A stretch of DNA of 64,000 bases from Variovorax sp. dw_308 (lineage in GTDB: Bacteria; Pseudomonadota; Gammaproteobacteria; Burkholderiales; Burkholderiaceae_C): assembly GCF_019207085.1 (NCBI RefSeq), contig NZ_JAATOM010000006.1, forward strand, positions 248,001-312,000, given 5' to 3'. The notes beneath the pieces are model-generated. The model ran no database searches, was not told the DNA's origin, and saw only the letters and a list, made by a program, of their open reading frames with translations. Position numbers and translations under genes: made by a program. Shown piece by piece: positions 43,975 through 53,844 of this stretch (position 1 is its first letter; every line of letters begins with the position of its first letter).

Positions 43975-44499
43975 ATGTACCAGCGAATCCTCGTCCCCCT
44001 CGACGGAAGCCCCACCTCCACACGCGGCCTGCAAGAGGCCATCCGTGTAGCCCAACTCACCAAGGGCCGCCTGCGGCTGATGCATGTGATCGACGAGCTT
44101 TCGTTCGCCCTGGGCATGAGTGCCTATGCAGGCTACGGCGGCGACTGGCTCGGCCTTCTTCGCGAAGCCGGAGCGAGCGTGCTGGAACAGGCCAAGTCGG
44201 CGGTCGTGGCCTCCGGTGTCGGCGTCGAAACGCTGCTGGAGGACCACCTGGCGGGCCCGGTGCACGTCATGGTGACGGCCGAAGCCAGCCGCTGGCCGGC
44301 GGACCTCATCGTGCTCGGCACCCACGGGCGGCGCGGCATCGGGCGCACGGTGCTGGGAAGCAGCGCGGAAAACATCCTGCGTTATTCGACCGTGCCGGTG
44401 CTGCTGGTGCGCGATCTGCCGGAGGCCAAGGCGGCTGCCGCGGCTTCGGGCGAGAGCGTGCGCCTTCACGCGCCCCCTGGCGCGGTGGCCATGCAATAG
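43975..44499 (+). CDS. Universal stress protein, UspA family
   Basis: A 174-residue single-domain Usp. It starts MYQRILVPLDGSPTSTRGLQ, and the ATP-binding loop GTHGRRGIGRTVLGSSAENI with SSAENILRYSTVPVLLVR is intact (G-2x-G-9x-G-S type). Such proteins bind ATP and help survival in stress or energy limitation. An AGGAG site lies 8 nt upstream. The C-terminal ~30 residues (alanine-rich, ending PPGAVAMQ) are beyond the family core. It precedes acs with a 156-bp gap that contains only inverted GCGCGC words. Confidence 0.92.
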   Translation: MYQRILVPLDGSPTSTRGLQEAIRVAQLTKGRLRLMHVIDELSFALGMSAYAGYGGDWLGLLREAGASVLEQAKSAVVASGVGVETLLEDHLAGPVHVMVTAEASRWPADLIVLGTHGRRGIGRTVLGSSAENILRYSTVPVLLVRDLPEAKAAAAASGESVRLHAPPGAVAMQ

Positions 44500-44655
44500 C
44501 CAGGCGCGCCAGTCGCGCGCGCCATGCAGGGGCCGCGGTGCGATGCCGCTCGGTGTGCCACCGCACAGACCGCGCGGCAAGGTGCGCGCAGGGTAAGAGG
44601 TAGCCAAGAGACAGGGAGGAAGTCGGATCCATCCATCCACAGAGAAGACATCACC

Positions 44656-46728
44656 ATGAAGACAATCAGCCACGACGCTGCGGTCGCGCTCGGCGGCAAG
44701 GTCCCGCGCTTTGCAGCGAACGACAACAGCGACGACAGCAGCACCGCCAACCCGGCCCATGCGGCCGCCAGCAAGATCCATCTCCATCCCGTGCCGGAGT
44801 CCATCCTGAAGCGGGCGTACGTATCAGGCATGCCGGCCTACCAGAAGCTGGTGGCGGAGGCCGATGCCGACCACGCCGCCTACTGGGCCCGCCTCGCACG
44901 CGAGTTCGTCACATGGAAGACGCCCTTCGCCCGCTCGCTCGATCACACCAAGGCGCCCTTCTTCAAGTGGTTCGAGGACGGCACGCTGAACGTCTCGTAC
45001 AACTGCCTCGACCGCCAGGTCGAGCGCGGCCTCGGCGACAAGGTCGCGATCCAGTTCGAGGCCGACGACGGCCAGGTCAGCCGCGTCACCTACAGCGAGC
45101 TGCTGGCGCGCACCTGCCGCCTGGCCAATGCGCTGAGAGCGCGCGGCGTGAAGAAAGGTGACCGCGTCGTCATCTACATGTCGATGAGCATCGAGGGCGT
45201 GGTCGCGATGCAGGCCTGCGCCCGCGTCGGCGCCACGCATTCGGTGGTGTTCGGCGGCTTCTCGGCGCAGAGCCTGCGCGATCGCATGGAAGGCGCCGGC
45301 GCGGTGATGGTGATCACGGCCGACGAGCAACTGCGCGGCGGCAGGCAGCTGCCGTTGAAGGCGATCGTCGACGAGGCCATCGCGCTCGGCGGATGCGATG
45401 CGGTCAAGGACGTGATCGTCTACCGCCGCACCGGCGGCAAGATCGAATGGCACCCGGCGCGTGACCACTGGATGCATGAAATCACCGCCGACCAGGCCGA
45501 CACCTGCGAGCCCGAATGGGTGGGCGCCGAGCACCCGCTGTTCCTGCTCTACACCTCGGGTTCCACCGGCAAGCCCAAGGGCGTGCAGCACTCGAGCGGC
45601 GGCTACCTGCTGCATGCAGCGGTCACGACGAAGTGGACCTTCGACCTGCACGACGACGATGTGTTCTGGTGCACCGCCGACATCGGCTGGGTCACGGGCC
45701 ACACCTACATCGCCTACGGCCCGCTGGCCATCGGTGCGACCCAGGTCGTGTTCGAGGGTGTACCGACCTACCCCGACGCGGGGCGCTTCTGGCGGATGAT
45801 CCAGGATCACAAGGTCACGGTGTTCTATACGGCGCCGACGGCGATCCGCTCGCTCATCAAGGCATCGACCGCCAACGACGAGGTGCATCCGAAGTTCTAC
45901 GACCTGTCGAGCCTGCGCATCCTCGGCTCGGTGGGCGAACCGATCAATCCGGCCGCGTGGGAGTGGTATCACGCGAATGTGGGCGGCGGCCGGTGTCCCA
46001 TCGTCGACACCTTCTGGCAGACCGAGACCGGCGGCCACATGATCACGCCGCTGCCCGGCGCGACACCGCTGCTGCCGGGCTCCTGCACCCTGCCCTTCCC
46101 CGGCATCGCGGCGGCGATCGTGGACGAAGCCGGCAACGACATGCCCGTTGGGCAAGGCGGCCTGCTGGTCGTCAAGAAGCCGTGGCCGGGGATGATCCGC
46201 ACGATCTGGAACGAGGAAGAGCGCTTCAAGTCCAGCTACTTCCCCAGCGAACTCAAGGGCTACTACCTCGCGGGCGACGGCGCCATCCGCAATGCGGACA
46301 ACGGCTACTTCACCATCACCGGCCGAATCGACGACGTGCTCAACGTGTCGGGCCACCGGATGGGGACCATGGAGATCGAATCGGCCCTGGTGTCGTGCAC
46401 CGAACTCGTCGCCGAGGCTGCCGTGGTGGGCCGGCCGGACGAGACCACCGGCGAGACCATCTGCGCTTTCGTGGTGCTGAAGGGGCCGCGTCCGACCGGC
46501 GATGAGGCGAAGCGCATCGCGGTCGAACTGCGCAACTGGGTCGGCAAGGAGATCGGGCCGATCGCCAAGCCCAAGGACATCCGCTTCGGCGACAACCTGC
46601 CCAAGACGCGCAGCGGAAAGATCATGCGGCGCCTGCTGCGCCTGATCGCCAATGACGAGCCCATCACGCAAGACATCTCGACGCTCGAGAACCCGGCTGT
46701 CCTCGAACAGCTGATGGAAAGGAACTGA
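44656..46728 (+). CDS. acs: Acetyl-CoA synthetase (AMP-forming)
   Basis: A 690-residue adenylate-forming enzyme that makes acetyl-CoA from acetate, ATP and CoA. Motifs are [11 protein letters not shown] near 300, [18 protein letters not shown] near 455, YLAGDGA and [20 protein letters not shown], and the catalytic, acetylation-controlled lysine K655 in [10 protein letters not shown]. The ~40-residue N-terminal leader ([18 protein letters not shown]) is longer than in E. coli Acs. It forms the usual acs-yjcH-actP unit: the DUF485 gene starts 2 bp later. A propionyl-preferring synthetase is less likely from the WxTETGG region. Confidence 0.93.
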   Translation: MKTISHDAAVALGGKVPRFAANDNSDDSSTANPAHAAASKIHLHPVPESILKRAYVSGMPAYQKLVAEADADHAAYWARLAREFVTWKTPFARSLDHTKAPFFKWFEDGTLNVSYNCLDRQVERGLGDKVAIQFEADDGQVSRVTYSELLARTCRLANALRARGVKKGDRVVIYMSMSIEGVVAMQACARVGATHSVVFGGFSAQSLRDRMEGAGAVMVITADEQLRGGRQLPLKAIVDEAIALGGCDAVKDVIVYRRTGGKIEWHPARDHWMHEITADQADTCEPEWVGAEHPLFLLYTSGSTGKPKGVQHSSGGYLLHAAVTTKWTFDLHDDDVFWCTADIGWVTGHTYIAYGPLAIGATQVVFEGVPTYPDAGRFWRMIQDHKVTVFYTAPTAIRSLIKASTANDEVHPKFYDLSSLRILGSVGEPINPAAWEWYHANVGGGRCPIVDTFWQTETGGHMITPLPGATPLLPGSCTLPFPGIAAAIVDEAGNDMPVGQGGLLVVKKPWPGMIRTIWNEEERFKSSYFPSELKGYYLAGDGAIRNADNGYFTITGRIDDVLNVSGHRMGTMEIESALVSCTELVAEAAVVGRPDETTGETICAFVVLKGPRPTGDEAKRIAVELRNWVGKEIGPIAKPKDIRFGDNLPKTRSGKIMRRLLRLIANDEPITQDISTLENPAVLEQLMERN

Positions 46729-46730
46729 CC

Positions 46731-47039
46731 ATGCAAGACGACCTGACGACGCGCATCCTGCGCGACCCGAACTACCAGGAGCTCAAGTCGACGCGCTCGC
46801 GCTTCGGCTGGTGGCTGGCCGGCGCGATGATGGTCGTGTACTACGGCTTCATCCTGCTGGTGGCATTCGACAAGACTTTCCTGCTGACGCGGCTCGGCGC
46901 AGGCGTCACCACGATCGGCATGCCGCTCGGGCTCGGCGTGATCGTCTTCACCGTTGTCATCACCGGCATCTACGTACACCGCGCCAATGGGCGCTACGAC
47001 GCGCTGACGGCCCTCATCGCAAAGAAGGCGCGGACATGA
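46731..47039 (+). CDS. DUF485 (YjcH-like) small membrane protein
   Basis: A 102-residue inner-membrane protein with two hydrophobic segments ([19 protein letters not shown] and [20 protein letters not shown]) and the N-terminal [18 protein letters not shown] pattern of DUF485. It sits between acs and actP, as in the E. coli acs-yjcH-actP operon, and is thought to assist the acetate permease. Stop overlaps the actP ATG by ATGA. Confidence 0.92.
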   Translation: MQDDLTTRILRDPNYQELKSTRSRFGWWLAGAMMVVYYGFILLVAFDKTFLLTRLGAGVTTIGMPLGLGVIVFTVVITGIYVHRANGRYDALTALIAKKART

Positions 47040-48820
47040 CCCACCCCCGAACGCGCCTGCGGCGCCTCACCCTCGAGGGGGCGCACCCAGCGGCCCGGCA
47101 GAGCCGGTTCCGCGGGTGCCCACGAACATGTTTCGCAGCGCTCGCACTGATTTCCTCCTTCGCGCAAGCAGCCGGTGCGGACCTCGGCCAGCTCGAGAAA
47201 CAGCCGACCAACTGGACCGCGATCAGCATGTTCGCGGCCTTCGTCGTCGGCACGCTGTTCATCACGAAGTGGGCGGCGGCCAAGACCAAGAGCGCGGCGG
47301 ACTTCTACACCGCGGGCGGCGGCATCACCGGCTTCCAGAACGGCATGGCCATCGCGGGCGACTACATGTCGGCCGCGTCGTTCCTCGGCATCTCGGCCGC
47401 GGTGATGGTGGGCGGCTTCGACGGGCTGATCTACTCGATCGGCTTCCTGGTCGGCTGGCCGGTCGTCACCTTCCTGCTGGCCGAGCGGCTGCGCAACCTG
47501 GGCAAGTTCACCTTCGCCGATGTCGCGGCCTTCCGCTTCGGGCAGACGCCGGTGCGCGTGTTCGCGGCGTCGGGCACGCTGGTGGTGGTGGCCTTCTATC
47601 TCATCGCGCAGATGGTGGGCGCGGGGCAGCTCATCAAGCTGCTGTTCGGGCTGGAGTACTGGATCGCGGTGGTGATCGTCGGCGCGCTGATGATGGTGTA
47701 CGTGCTCTTCGGCGGCATGACGGCCACGACGTGGGTGCAGATCATCAAGGCCTGCCTGCTGCTGGCGGGCGCCACCTTCATGGCCTTCATGGTGCTATGG
47801 AACTTCGGCTTCAGTCCGGAGGCGATGTTTGCCAAGGCGGTCGATGTCAAGACCGAACTCGCGACGGCGGCGGGCCAGTCGAAGATGGACGCGGCGACCT
47901 CGGGCTTCTCGATCATGGGGCCGGGCGGCTTCATCAAGGACCCGATCTCGGCGATCAGCTTCGGCGTGGCGCTGATGTTCGGCACCGCGGGCCTGCCGCA
48001 CATCCTGATGCGCTTCTTCACCGTGCCCAATGCCAAGGAGGCGCGCAAGTCGGTGCTGTGGGCGACGACGTGGATCGGCTACTTCTACGTGCTGACTTTC
48101 ATCATCGGCTTTGGCGCGATCACTTTCGTGCTGACCGACACGCAGTTCCTCGACCCCAAGGGCGGGCTGCTCGGCGGCGGCAACATGGCGGCGGTGCACC
48201 TGGCCAAGGCGGTGGGCGGCAACGTGTTCCTGGGCTTCATCTCGGCGGTGGCCTTCGCGACGATCCTGGCCGTGGTGGCGGGCCTGACCTTGTCGGGCGC
48301 GTCGGCGGTGTCGCACGACATCTACGCGACGGTGGTGAAGAAGGGCAAGGCCGACAGTGCGTCGGAACTGAAGGTGTCACGCATCACCACGGTGGCGCTG
48401 GGCATCGTGGCCGTGGTGCTGGGCATCGTGTTCGAGAAGCAGAACATCGCGTTCATGGTGAGCCTGGCCTTCGCGATTGCCGCGTCGGCCAACTTCCCGG
48501 TGCTGCTGATGTCGGTGCTGTGGAAAGACTGCACCACGCGCGGCGCGGTGATCGGCGGCTTTTTGGGACTGATCTCGTCGGTGGTGCTGACCATCGTGTC
48601 GCCGGCCGTGTGGGAAGCGACGCTGGGCCATCCCGCAGGCTCTGCGCTGTTTCCGTATGCATCGCCTGCGCTGTTCTCGATGACGATCGGCTTCGCGGGG
48701 ATCTGGCTGTTTTCCATCCTGGACAAGAGCGCGCGCGCCGTGAAGGACCGCGGGGGCTTTCTGAGCCAGCAGGTGCGGTCTGAGACGGGTATTGGGGCGG
48801 AGGGGGCGTCGGGGCACTGA
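47036..48820 (+). CDS. actP: Acetate/glycolate cation symporter ActP
   Basis: A 594-residue sodium:solute symporter with about 13 membrane segments. Family motifs are [39 protein letters not shown] and [20 protein letters not shown]. It imports acetate for Acs. The ATG at 47036 overlaps the DUF485 stop, as in related operons, but the first ~35 codons ([20 protein letters not shown]) come from a dispersed intergenic repeat read in frame, so the signal segment [20 protein letters not shown] is displaced by about 28 residues from the start. Whether this longer leader is functional, or a start further in (such as the ATG-less hydrophobic part), is used is not clear. The C-terminus is intact. Confidence 0.9.
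   Translation: MTHPRTRLRRLTLEGAHPAARQSRFRGCPRTCFAALALISSFAQAAGADLGQLEKQPTNWTAISMFAAFVVGTLFITKWAAAKTKSAADFYTAGGGITGFQNGMAIAGDYMSAASFLGISAAVMVGGFDGLIYSIGFLVGWPVVTFLLAERLRNLGKFTFADVAAFRFGQTPVRVFAASGTLVVVAFYLIAQMVGAGQLIKLLFGLEYWIAVVIVGALMMVYVLFGGMTATTWVQIIKACLLLAGATFMAFMVLWNFGFSPEAMFAKAVDVKTELATAAGQSKMDAATSGFSIMGPGGFIKDPISAISFGVALMFGTAGLPHILMRFFTVPNAKEARKSVLWATTWIGYFYVLTFIIGFGAITFVLTDTQFLDPKGGLLGGGNMAAVHLAKAVGGNVFLGFISAVAFATILAVVAGLTLSGASAVSHDIYATVVKKGKADSASELKVSRITTVALGIVAVVLGIVFEKQNIAFMVSLAFAIAASANFPVLLMSVLWKDCTTRGAVIGGFLGLISSVVLTIVSPAVWEATLGHPAGSALFPYASPALFSMTIGFAGIWLFSILDKSARAVKDRGGFLSQQVRSETGIGAEGASGH
47040..47122. repeat. Dispersed GC-rich repeat inside the 5' end of actP
   Basis: It begins CCCACCCCCGAACGCGCCTG, the reverse complement of the repeats at 2671-2700 and 12843-12876, and continues with CTCACCCTCGAGGGGGCGCA, a stem-forming run. 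Length keeps the actP frame open. Such sequence is normally intergenic in this kind of genome. Confidence 0.6.
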
Positions 48821-48852
48821 GGGCTTGAGGCTTCAGGCGCTCGTGGCCCGCA

Positions 48853-49497
48853 TCATCTGTTGGGTTGCGGCGTGATGCGCAGGTAGGGCCGCACCGCCGT
48901 GTAGCCCTTCGGAAAGCGCTGCGCAATCTCCGCCGGGTCCTGGATGCTCGGCACGATCACCACGTCGTCCCCATCGCGCCAGTTGGCCGGCGTCGCGACC
49001 TTGTGGCTGTCGGTGAGCTGCAGCGAATCGATCACACGCAGGATCTCGTCGAAGTTGCGGCCGGTGCTGGCGGGGTAGGTGATGGTGGTGCGGATCACCT
49101 TCTTCGGGTCGATGATGAAGACGCTGCGCACGGTCGCGGTGGTGGACGCGTTCGGGTGGATCAGGTCGTACAGGTCGGCCACCTTGCGGTCGGCGTCGGC
49201 CAGGATCGGGAAGTTGACCGTGGCGTTCTGCGTGTCGTTGATGTCGCCGATCCACTGCTTGTGCTTGTCGACGGGGTCGACGCTCACCGCGATGGGCTTC
49301 ACGCCGCGGCGGGCGAACTCGGTGCCCAGCGCCGCGGTCTTGCCCAGCTCCGTGGTGCACACCGGCGTGAAGTCGGCCGGGTGCGAGAACAGCACCACCC
49401 ACGAATCGCCCGCCCAGTCATGGAAGTCGATGGGGCCGTCGCTGGAGTCTTGCGTGAAGTCGGGCGCGGTGTCGCCGAGGCGGAGTGTCGTTGTCAT
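48853..49497 (-). CDS. 1-Cys peroxiredoxin (Prx6/AhpC-TSA family)
   Basis: A 214-residue thiol peroxidase. The peroxidatic cysteine is C47 in HPADFTPVCTTE, and the C-terminal domain includes DVVIVPSIQDPAEIAQRFPK as in the Prx6 group. No resolving cysteine is visible, so it is a 1-Cys type reduced by an outside thiol. It stands convergent to actP and is followed upstream by the alkylhydroperoxidase-like gene. A broken relative of this gene lies at 43780-43890. Confidence 0.93.
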   Translation of the reverse strand: MTTTLRLGDTAPDFTQDSSDGPIDFHDWAGDSWVVLFSHPADFTPVCTTELGKTAALGTEFARRGVKPIAVSVDPVDKHKQWIGDINDTQNATVNFPILADADRKVADLYDLIHPNASTTATVRSVFIIDPKKVIRTTITYPASTGRNFDEILRVIDSLQLTDSHKVATPANWRDGDDVVIVPSIQDPAEIAQRFPKGYTAVRPYLRITPQPNR

Positions 49498-49536
49498 GGA
49501 GAGGCTTCCGGTTGCTTGAGTGAATGGATGAAGAGT

Positions 49537-50184
49537 TCAGTGCGATGGCAATGCCGGCTCGCCCAGCGACAGCATCAGCCGGTTGGCCCAGTTGAAGAAG
49601 GCCGCGCCCTGGATCACGTCCGCAATCGCAAGGTCGTCCAGGCCCGTCGCGCGCAGCCGCGCCACATGCGCCGGCCCGAAGGCGATCGGCGTGGCCGACA
49701 GGGCCACCGACGCGTCGACGATGGCGTTCCAGCGCTCGCCGTCTTCATCGTCTTCGCCGTCCTTGTCCTTTCCGAAGCGCACCTTGCTCACGCCTTCATC
49801 GAGCAGGCGCTGCACGTCCTCGCTTCGCTGCGAGAAGTGCGACGCGAAGCGCGCATGCACCGACGCGCAGTAGATGCAGCCGTTGAAGCGCGAGGTGGCG
49901 GCAGCGGCAAGCTCGCGTTGCGCGCGTGGCAGTCCCGCCTCGGGGTTGTAGAAGATGTCCTTGTCGGTGCGCGTGCGCGCGCCGAGGATGTCCGGGTCGC
50001 GCGCCAGCAGCATGAAGTACGGCGACTTCGCGCGCGAGGCATCGACGAGTCCGGCGTAGTGCCGCTCGGTCAACTCGCTCTCGGGCAGCGGCGCGAGCCA
50101 GGGCAGCCATTCGAGTTCGCGTTGCGTGAAGGCGTTGGGCGGCACGTTGGCCGGGTGGTCGATGGTGGTGGTCGTCGCGCTCAT
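49537..50184 (-). CDS. Alkylhydroperoxidase-domain protein (AhpD-like)
   Basis: A 215-residue carboxymuconolactone-decarboxylase-fold protein with the redox pair C103 and C106 and H110 in FNGCIYCASVHA, the AhpD active-site pattern. N-terminal ~85 residues (REVEWLPWLAPLPES-like region, DKDIFYNPEAGLPRAQRELA) are the signature of the subgroup that is found with a CMD-domain partner and a luciferase-like oxidoreductase. All three genes are here in that order and overlap by 4 bp. The set probably acts on a peroxide- or sulfur-containing substrate; the pathway has not been worked out. Confidence 0.85.
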   Translation of the reverse strand: MSATTTTIDHPANVPPNAFTQRELEWLPWLAPLPESELTERHYAGLVDASRAKSPYFMLLARDPDILGARTRTDKDIFYNPEAGLPRAQRELAAAATSRFNGCIYCASVHARFASHFSQRSEDVQRLLDEGVSKVRFGKDKDGEDDEDGERWNAIVDASVALSATPIAFGPAHVARLRATGLDDLAIADVIQGAAFFNWANRLMLSLGEPALPSH

Positions 50185-50849
50185 GATGCAAGCGCCTCCG
50201 CCGCCGGCGATGACGCCGCGACTTCGTCGTCATCGCTGCTGCGCTTCAACGCCTGAAGGCCCACGACCACGCGCAACTGGAACGCCAGGAACGACACCAG
50301 TTGCGACAGCGTGACGATGTCGGTTTCAGACCAGCCGGCATCGAGCAGCGCCTGCAAGGCCTGCGCACTCGCATCGCGCGGATGGAACACCAGCAGGTGC
50401 GCATGGACCAGCGCTGCCGACAGCTTCGCGCCCAGCACGCCGGCGGACGCCTTGCTCACGCCGTATGAAAGCCCCGGCGCATCTTCCACGCTCAGCGGGC
50501 CTTCGGGGTAGCGCCCGTAAGGCCCCGACGCATCACCGGCCGCCGCCTCGGCCGCGATGGCGTTGATCAGCTCGCGCGAGGCGCCGTGGCTGGCCAGCCC
50601 GTCGGCATAGAAGCGCGTCGCCTGCGACTGCCCATGCAACAGCGCCACGAAGGTCGCGACGGCAAAGCGCTGCACCAGCGTGAACCCGTCTGCGGGCGGC
50701 GGCGATGCGGGCTCGAACAGCGCCAGGTAACTCTGCTGGCTGTGGATGCGCGCCTGTGCGCGTCCAGCGCGTGTCGCGTCGAGCGCGTGGCCGGGCACGA
50801 TGCCCGCCAGCTGGTCGATCACATCGGGTGTGGAGTGTGGGGTGGTCAT
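50181..50849 (-). CDS. CMD-domain protein, partner of the alkylhydroperoxidase-like protein
   Basis: A 222-residue all-helical carboxymuconolactone-decarboxylase-type protein without the CxxC pair. Typical stretches are DVIDQLAGIVPGHALDATRA, RAQARIHSQQSYLALFEP and LDAGWSETDIVTLSQLVSFL. It overlaps the neighbours on both sides by ATGA, so the three products are made together. It may form a heteromer with the AhpD-like protein, supplying a non-redox subunit. Confidence 0.82.
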   Translation of the reverse strand: MTTPHSTPDVIDQLAGIVPGHALDATRAGRAQARIHSQQSYLALFEPASPPPADGFTLVQRFAVATFVALLHGQSQATRFYADGLASHGASRELINAIAAEAAAGDASGPYGRYPEGPLSVEDAPGLSYGVSKASAGVLGAKLSAALVHAHLLVFHPRDASAQALQALLDAGWSETDIVTLSQLVSFLAFQLRVVVGLQALKRSSDDDEVAASSPAAEALAS

Positions 50850-51934
50850 GCGGCGATGGGTTGGAGTGAGGAGGGTTGGGACGAGGAAGCGTCTGCGGGT
50901 GCCTGTGCGCTCCAGCCGAGCGCAGGCGCCACGCGCGTGGCGATCAGTTCGATGCTGCGCAGGATCAGCGGATGCGGCGGGTCCACCGAATGCACCTGGA
51001 ACACCATGTCGGTCACGCGATCCAGGGCGCTGTCGGCACGCAGCGATGCGATCACGTCGTCGGGCGTGCCGACGTGCACGTCGTAGCCGGCGATCAGTTC
51101 CTGCAGGCTCGCCTCCGGGCCCGGCCGGGTCGGATCGGCCAGGCGTGCCACGCCGCTGCGCAATCCAAGCTCGGCGTATCGAAGTGCCTCGCGCCGGTCG
51201 TTCGCGACGAAGACCGAGCGCGAACCCATGATGCGGGGCGTGCGGCCTTCGGGCAGTTGCTGCAGGTAGGCATCGATGATGGGATGCTGGAGTTCGGACA
51301 GCGACGCGTGCGGCGCATCGGCCGTGCGCGGCTGCGTGCGCGAGAGCATCAGGCCGTCACCGGCCGCGCCCGCGCGCGCACCGCCGGCCACCGAGAAGGT
51401 GGCTTGCCAGATGCGGTCGAGCAGTTGGGGCGACGAGGGGTAGATCTGGTCGCCACCGGGCAACGGCCGGCCTGCCCATGCGTCACGCACCAGCGACAGG
51501 TGCGCGGCGAACGCCTCGGCCCGCTTCTCGCTCGTCTGGCCGAAGGCAGCAAAGGCCGATGGCGTGCCGCCGGTGCCCACGCCGAACTCCAGCCGATGGC
51601 CCGACAGCAGGTCCAGCACCGCCGCGTCCTCCGCGACGCGCACCGCGTTCTCCAGCGGCAGCGTGACCACGCCGGTGCCGATGCGGATGCGGCGGGTGAG
51701 CGCGGCCACGTGCGCGAGGAAGACGAAGGGCGATGGCAGGCCGCCTTCGGCCTCGTGGAAATGATGCTGTGCGACCCAGGCCGAATCGAAGCCGAAGCGC
51801 TCGGCATGGGCGATCTGTTCGGCGACGAGGCGGTAGCGTTCGGCGGCCGGCGCGTCGTCGAGCAGGCGGCTGAAGAAGCCGAGCCGCCGGGGCGCGCGCA
51901 GGGCTGCGTGAGGGTGTGATGAAGGAGCGGGCAA
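50846..51934 (-). CDS. Luciferase-like (LLM) flavin-dependent oxidoreductase
   Basis: A 362-residue LLM-family enzyme: RRLGFFSRLLDDAPAAERYR, FDSAWVAQHHFHEAEGGLPS, TGVVTLPLENAVRVAEDAAV and HRLEFGVGTGGTPSAFAAFG follow the family order. It belongs to the subgroup always found with the two CMD-type proteins, not to SsuD. First gene of the three-gene minus operon. A strong inverted repeat (52018-52050) lies about 85-115 bp upstream. The likely reaction is FMNH2-dependent oxygenation of an unknown, possibly sulfur-containing, substrate. Confidence 0.85.
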   Translation of the reverse strand: MPAPSSHPHAALRAPRRLGFFSRLLDDAPAAERYRLVAEQIAHAERFGFDSAWVAQHHFHEAEGGLPSPFVFLAHVAALTRRIRIGTGVVTLPLENAVRVAEDAAVLDLLSGHRLEFGVGTGGTPSAFAAFGQTSEKRAEAFAAHLSLVRDAWAGRPLPGGDQIYPSSPQLLDRIWQATFSVAGGARAGAAGDGLMLSRTQPRTADAPHASLSELQHPIIDAYLQQLPEGRTPRIMGSRSVFVANDRREALRYAELGLRSGVARLADPTRPGPEASLQELIAGYDVHVGTPDDVIASLRADSALDRVTDMVFQVHSVDPPHPLILRSIELIATRVAPALGWSAQAPADASSSQPSSLQPIAA

Positions 51935-52017
51935 GAGGAGGTTCTCGGTGGAGGCGCGCAGGCGGCGCCGCTCGCAAAAATGCTACCGGGATCGGGCCAG
52001 TTGCATGCATCGAATTG

Positions 52018-52050
52018 GTCGCATGGATATCTGGTGAACAGATATGCGAC
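52018..52050. promoter_or_regulatory. Palindromic operator candidate of the LLM/alkylhydroperoxidase operon
   Basis: ATATCTG-GTGAA-CAGATAT (52027-52045) is a perfect 7-bp inverted repeat, extended by GTCGCAT on the left and GCGAC on the right. It lies 93-111 bp upstream of the LLM start codon. The adjoining ATTGGTCGCATG (52014-52025) recurs at 53759-53770 in front of the desaturase gene. Confidence 0.5.
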
Positions 52051-52058
52051 GCGGGCTG

Positions 52059-53696
52059 CTACGGGGCGCGCGGCGTGTCTGCGGGGTCGGGGAAGTTGAA
52101 GCGGACTGTCGGGTCGCGCATGACGCGTGCGGACAAGGCGCGCTCCCATGCGAGGTAGTCGCGCCATGCGGACTCGCGCTGGTCGGGGCGGACGCGCATG
52201 GTGGAACCCCAGTCGTCGTCGAAGGGGGTGAGCAGGTCTTGCGGCGTGTAGTCGGAGGTGGTGGGCATGGCTTGCGATACCCAGGCTTGAATGCCGCCGA
52301 CGAGCCAGTGGAAGGCGTGTGCGTCGGGCCATTCGCGCTGGGCATCGCGCGCCGCGAGGCGCGATGCGGCGCCATCTTCGGAAGTGAAGACGATGGGGCG
52401 GCCTTGCGCGATCAGCGGCGCGAGCGGGGCCATCGACGCGGGGAGCAGGTAGCGGGCGCCGGGCACATGCCGGCGTTCGAAGTCCTCGCTGGGGCCGACG
52501 TGGACGACGATGACCTCGTGCCTAGCGAGCCGGTCCTGGAGCGCTGGCGCGTCGATGCCTTGAGATACGGCATCGTCTTCGGCTTCGCGCGTGATGTCGA
52601 CTTGCGCAGGCCGAGGCGGCGCCTCGCCATCGAGCACCGCGACCTCGCATTGGTTGAACTGCCGCAACCAGAAGGCCGTGACCGCCGCCCGCAGGCCATG
52701 TGCATCGTCCACCAGCACGACGCGTGCGTTGCGCGTGCCGACCAGCTGCTCGAAGTGCATGAGCACCTGCCCACCGGGCACGTGGCGCACATCGCTGGCC
52801 GCTGCGCTCGCCGCGGACGGGACGGGGCGCACGTCGAACAGGTAGAGCGTGCGCTGCGTGTCGGCGCGCCAGCGGGCGAGTTGCGCGCCGTCGATCACCT
52901 GCAGGCCGGCGCGGGCGCGCAATTGGGCGGCGCGTTCGGCCAGCACTTGCGCGGAGGCCGGCGGCAGGTCGGCCGCTGCTTGCGCGTGGCTCGCCACCGC
53001 GCCACCGTTCAGGCGCCACGCCATCACGCCGTCTTCGACGAATGCGGCATGGCGATGACCGAGCACCGCCAAGGTGGTGGCGCCCAGGAGCCCCCGGGTG
53101 CGGCTGAAGCATTGGATGGCCCACAACGGGTCATCGGCGCCGCCGTCGTCGATCGCGAAGTCCCGCAGCGCCAGCTCGGTGCCGGGATGGTTGCGTGCGC
53201 CCTCGATCGACAGGAAGGCGAACTCGTCGGGCGGTCGCACATCGACGACTGCGACCTGCGCGCCCGATGCGCGCAGCGCCTGCAACGCAGGCACGGGCAG
53301 GATGCGCGTGGCGTAGTGCTGCCGCACGCAGTCGCCAAAGGTCTTGATCAGCGTGTTCCATCCGTCGATCGACGGCAAGCCCCGCGCCGTCCAGGCCTCG
53401 AGGCCGCCTTGCAGCACGCGCACGTCTTCATGGCCGAGTCGCTGCAGCAGTGCCCAGGCTCGGTCAGCTGCCGCGCCCGGCTCGCCTGCATCGTCATACA
53501 CCACGACCGTCGCGCTGCGCCGCGGCACGAACTCGGGGATCTGCAGTTCCAGCCCGCTCAGCGGCGCGCAGCGCGCGAGATTCAAGTGCCCCGCGTGAAA
53601 GGCACGCGCCTCGCGCACGTCGAGCAGCGCCAGCTCGCCATCGGCCAGGAGCAGCGCCTGCAGCGCATCGGGGGTGATCATGGGCGGGTCGGTCAC
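52059..53696 (-). CDS. Four-domain rhodanese (paralogue B), two degenerate and one Ser-substituted active sites
   Basis: A 545-residue relative of the 12881-14533 protein with the same four rhodanese domains and the same C-terminal tail (DWGSTMRVRPDQRESAWRDY, FNFPDP; A has DRYRRPYEGTD and HFNVL). Only domain 2 retains an active-site cysteine, C196 in AIQCFSRTRGLLG. Domain 4, cysteine-bearing in A (C452), has serine here: S439 in VFTSEDGAAS. Domains 1 and 3 lack cysteine in both. So B may have one catalytic site and three structural or binding domains. A single-gene unit upstream of the LLM promoter, with the CCGCATATCCA box 44 bp before its start. Start could also be the ATG at 53681. Confidence 0.87.
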   Translation of the reverse strand: MTDPPMITPDALQALLLADGELALLDVREARAFHAGHLNLARCAPLSGLELQIPEFVPRRSATVVVYDDAGEPGAAADRAWALLQRLGHEDVRVLQGGLEAWTARGLPSIDGWNTLIKTFGDCVRQHYATRILPVPALQALRASGAQVAVVDVRPPDEFAFLSIEGARNHPGTELALRDFAIDDGGADDPLWAIQCFSRTRGLLGATTLAVLGHRHAAFVEDGVMAWRLNGGAVASHAQAAADLPPASAQVLAERAAQLRARAGLQVIDGAQLARWRADTQRTLYLFDVRPVPSAASAAASDVRHVPGGQVLMHFEQLVGTRNARVVLVDDAHGLRAAVTAFWLRQFNQCEVAVLDGEAPPRPAQVDITREAEDDAVSQGIDAPALQDRLARHEVIVVHVGPSEDFERRHVPGARYLLPASMAPLAPLIAQGRPIVFTSEDGAASRLAARDAQREWPDAHAFHWLVGGIQAWVSQAMPTTSDYTPQDLLTPFDDDWGSTMRVRPDQRESAWRDYLAWERALSARVMRDPTVRFNFPDPADTPRAP

Positions 53697-53739
53697 TTAT
53701 GCACTCTATGAGCAGCGACGCGGATCGGTCGAGCGATTT

Positions 53740-53750
53740 CCGCATATCCA
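53740..53750. promoter_or_regulatory. CCGCATATCCA box upstream of rhodanese B
   Basis: Identical to 17414-17424 and placed 44 bp from the rhodanese B ATG (45 bp for the other operon). The remaining gap to the desaturase gene also holds ATTGGTCGCATG, shared with the LLM operon promoter. Candidate shared promoter or operator of sulfur-related units. Confidence 0.5.
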
Positions 53751-53844
53751 CATGCGCATTGGTCGCATGCAAACCGCGACGGGTTTCCTACCATCGACAC
53801 GCGCCCAGCTCGCTCCCGAATTTGCAGTTCCTCATCAGAGACAC

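Noticed and set aside
44500..44655. GCGCGC inverted words before acs considered as terminator of usp
   Set aside because: No stable stem with a T-run and the symmetry is what GC-rich sequence gives by chance.
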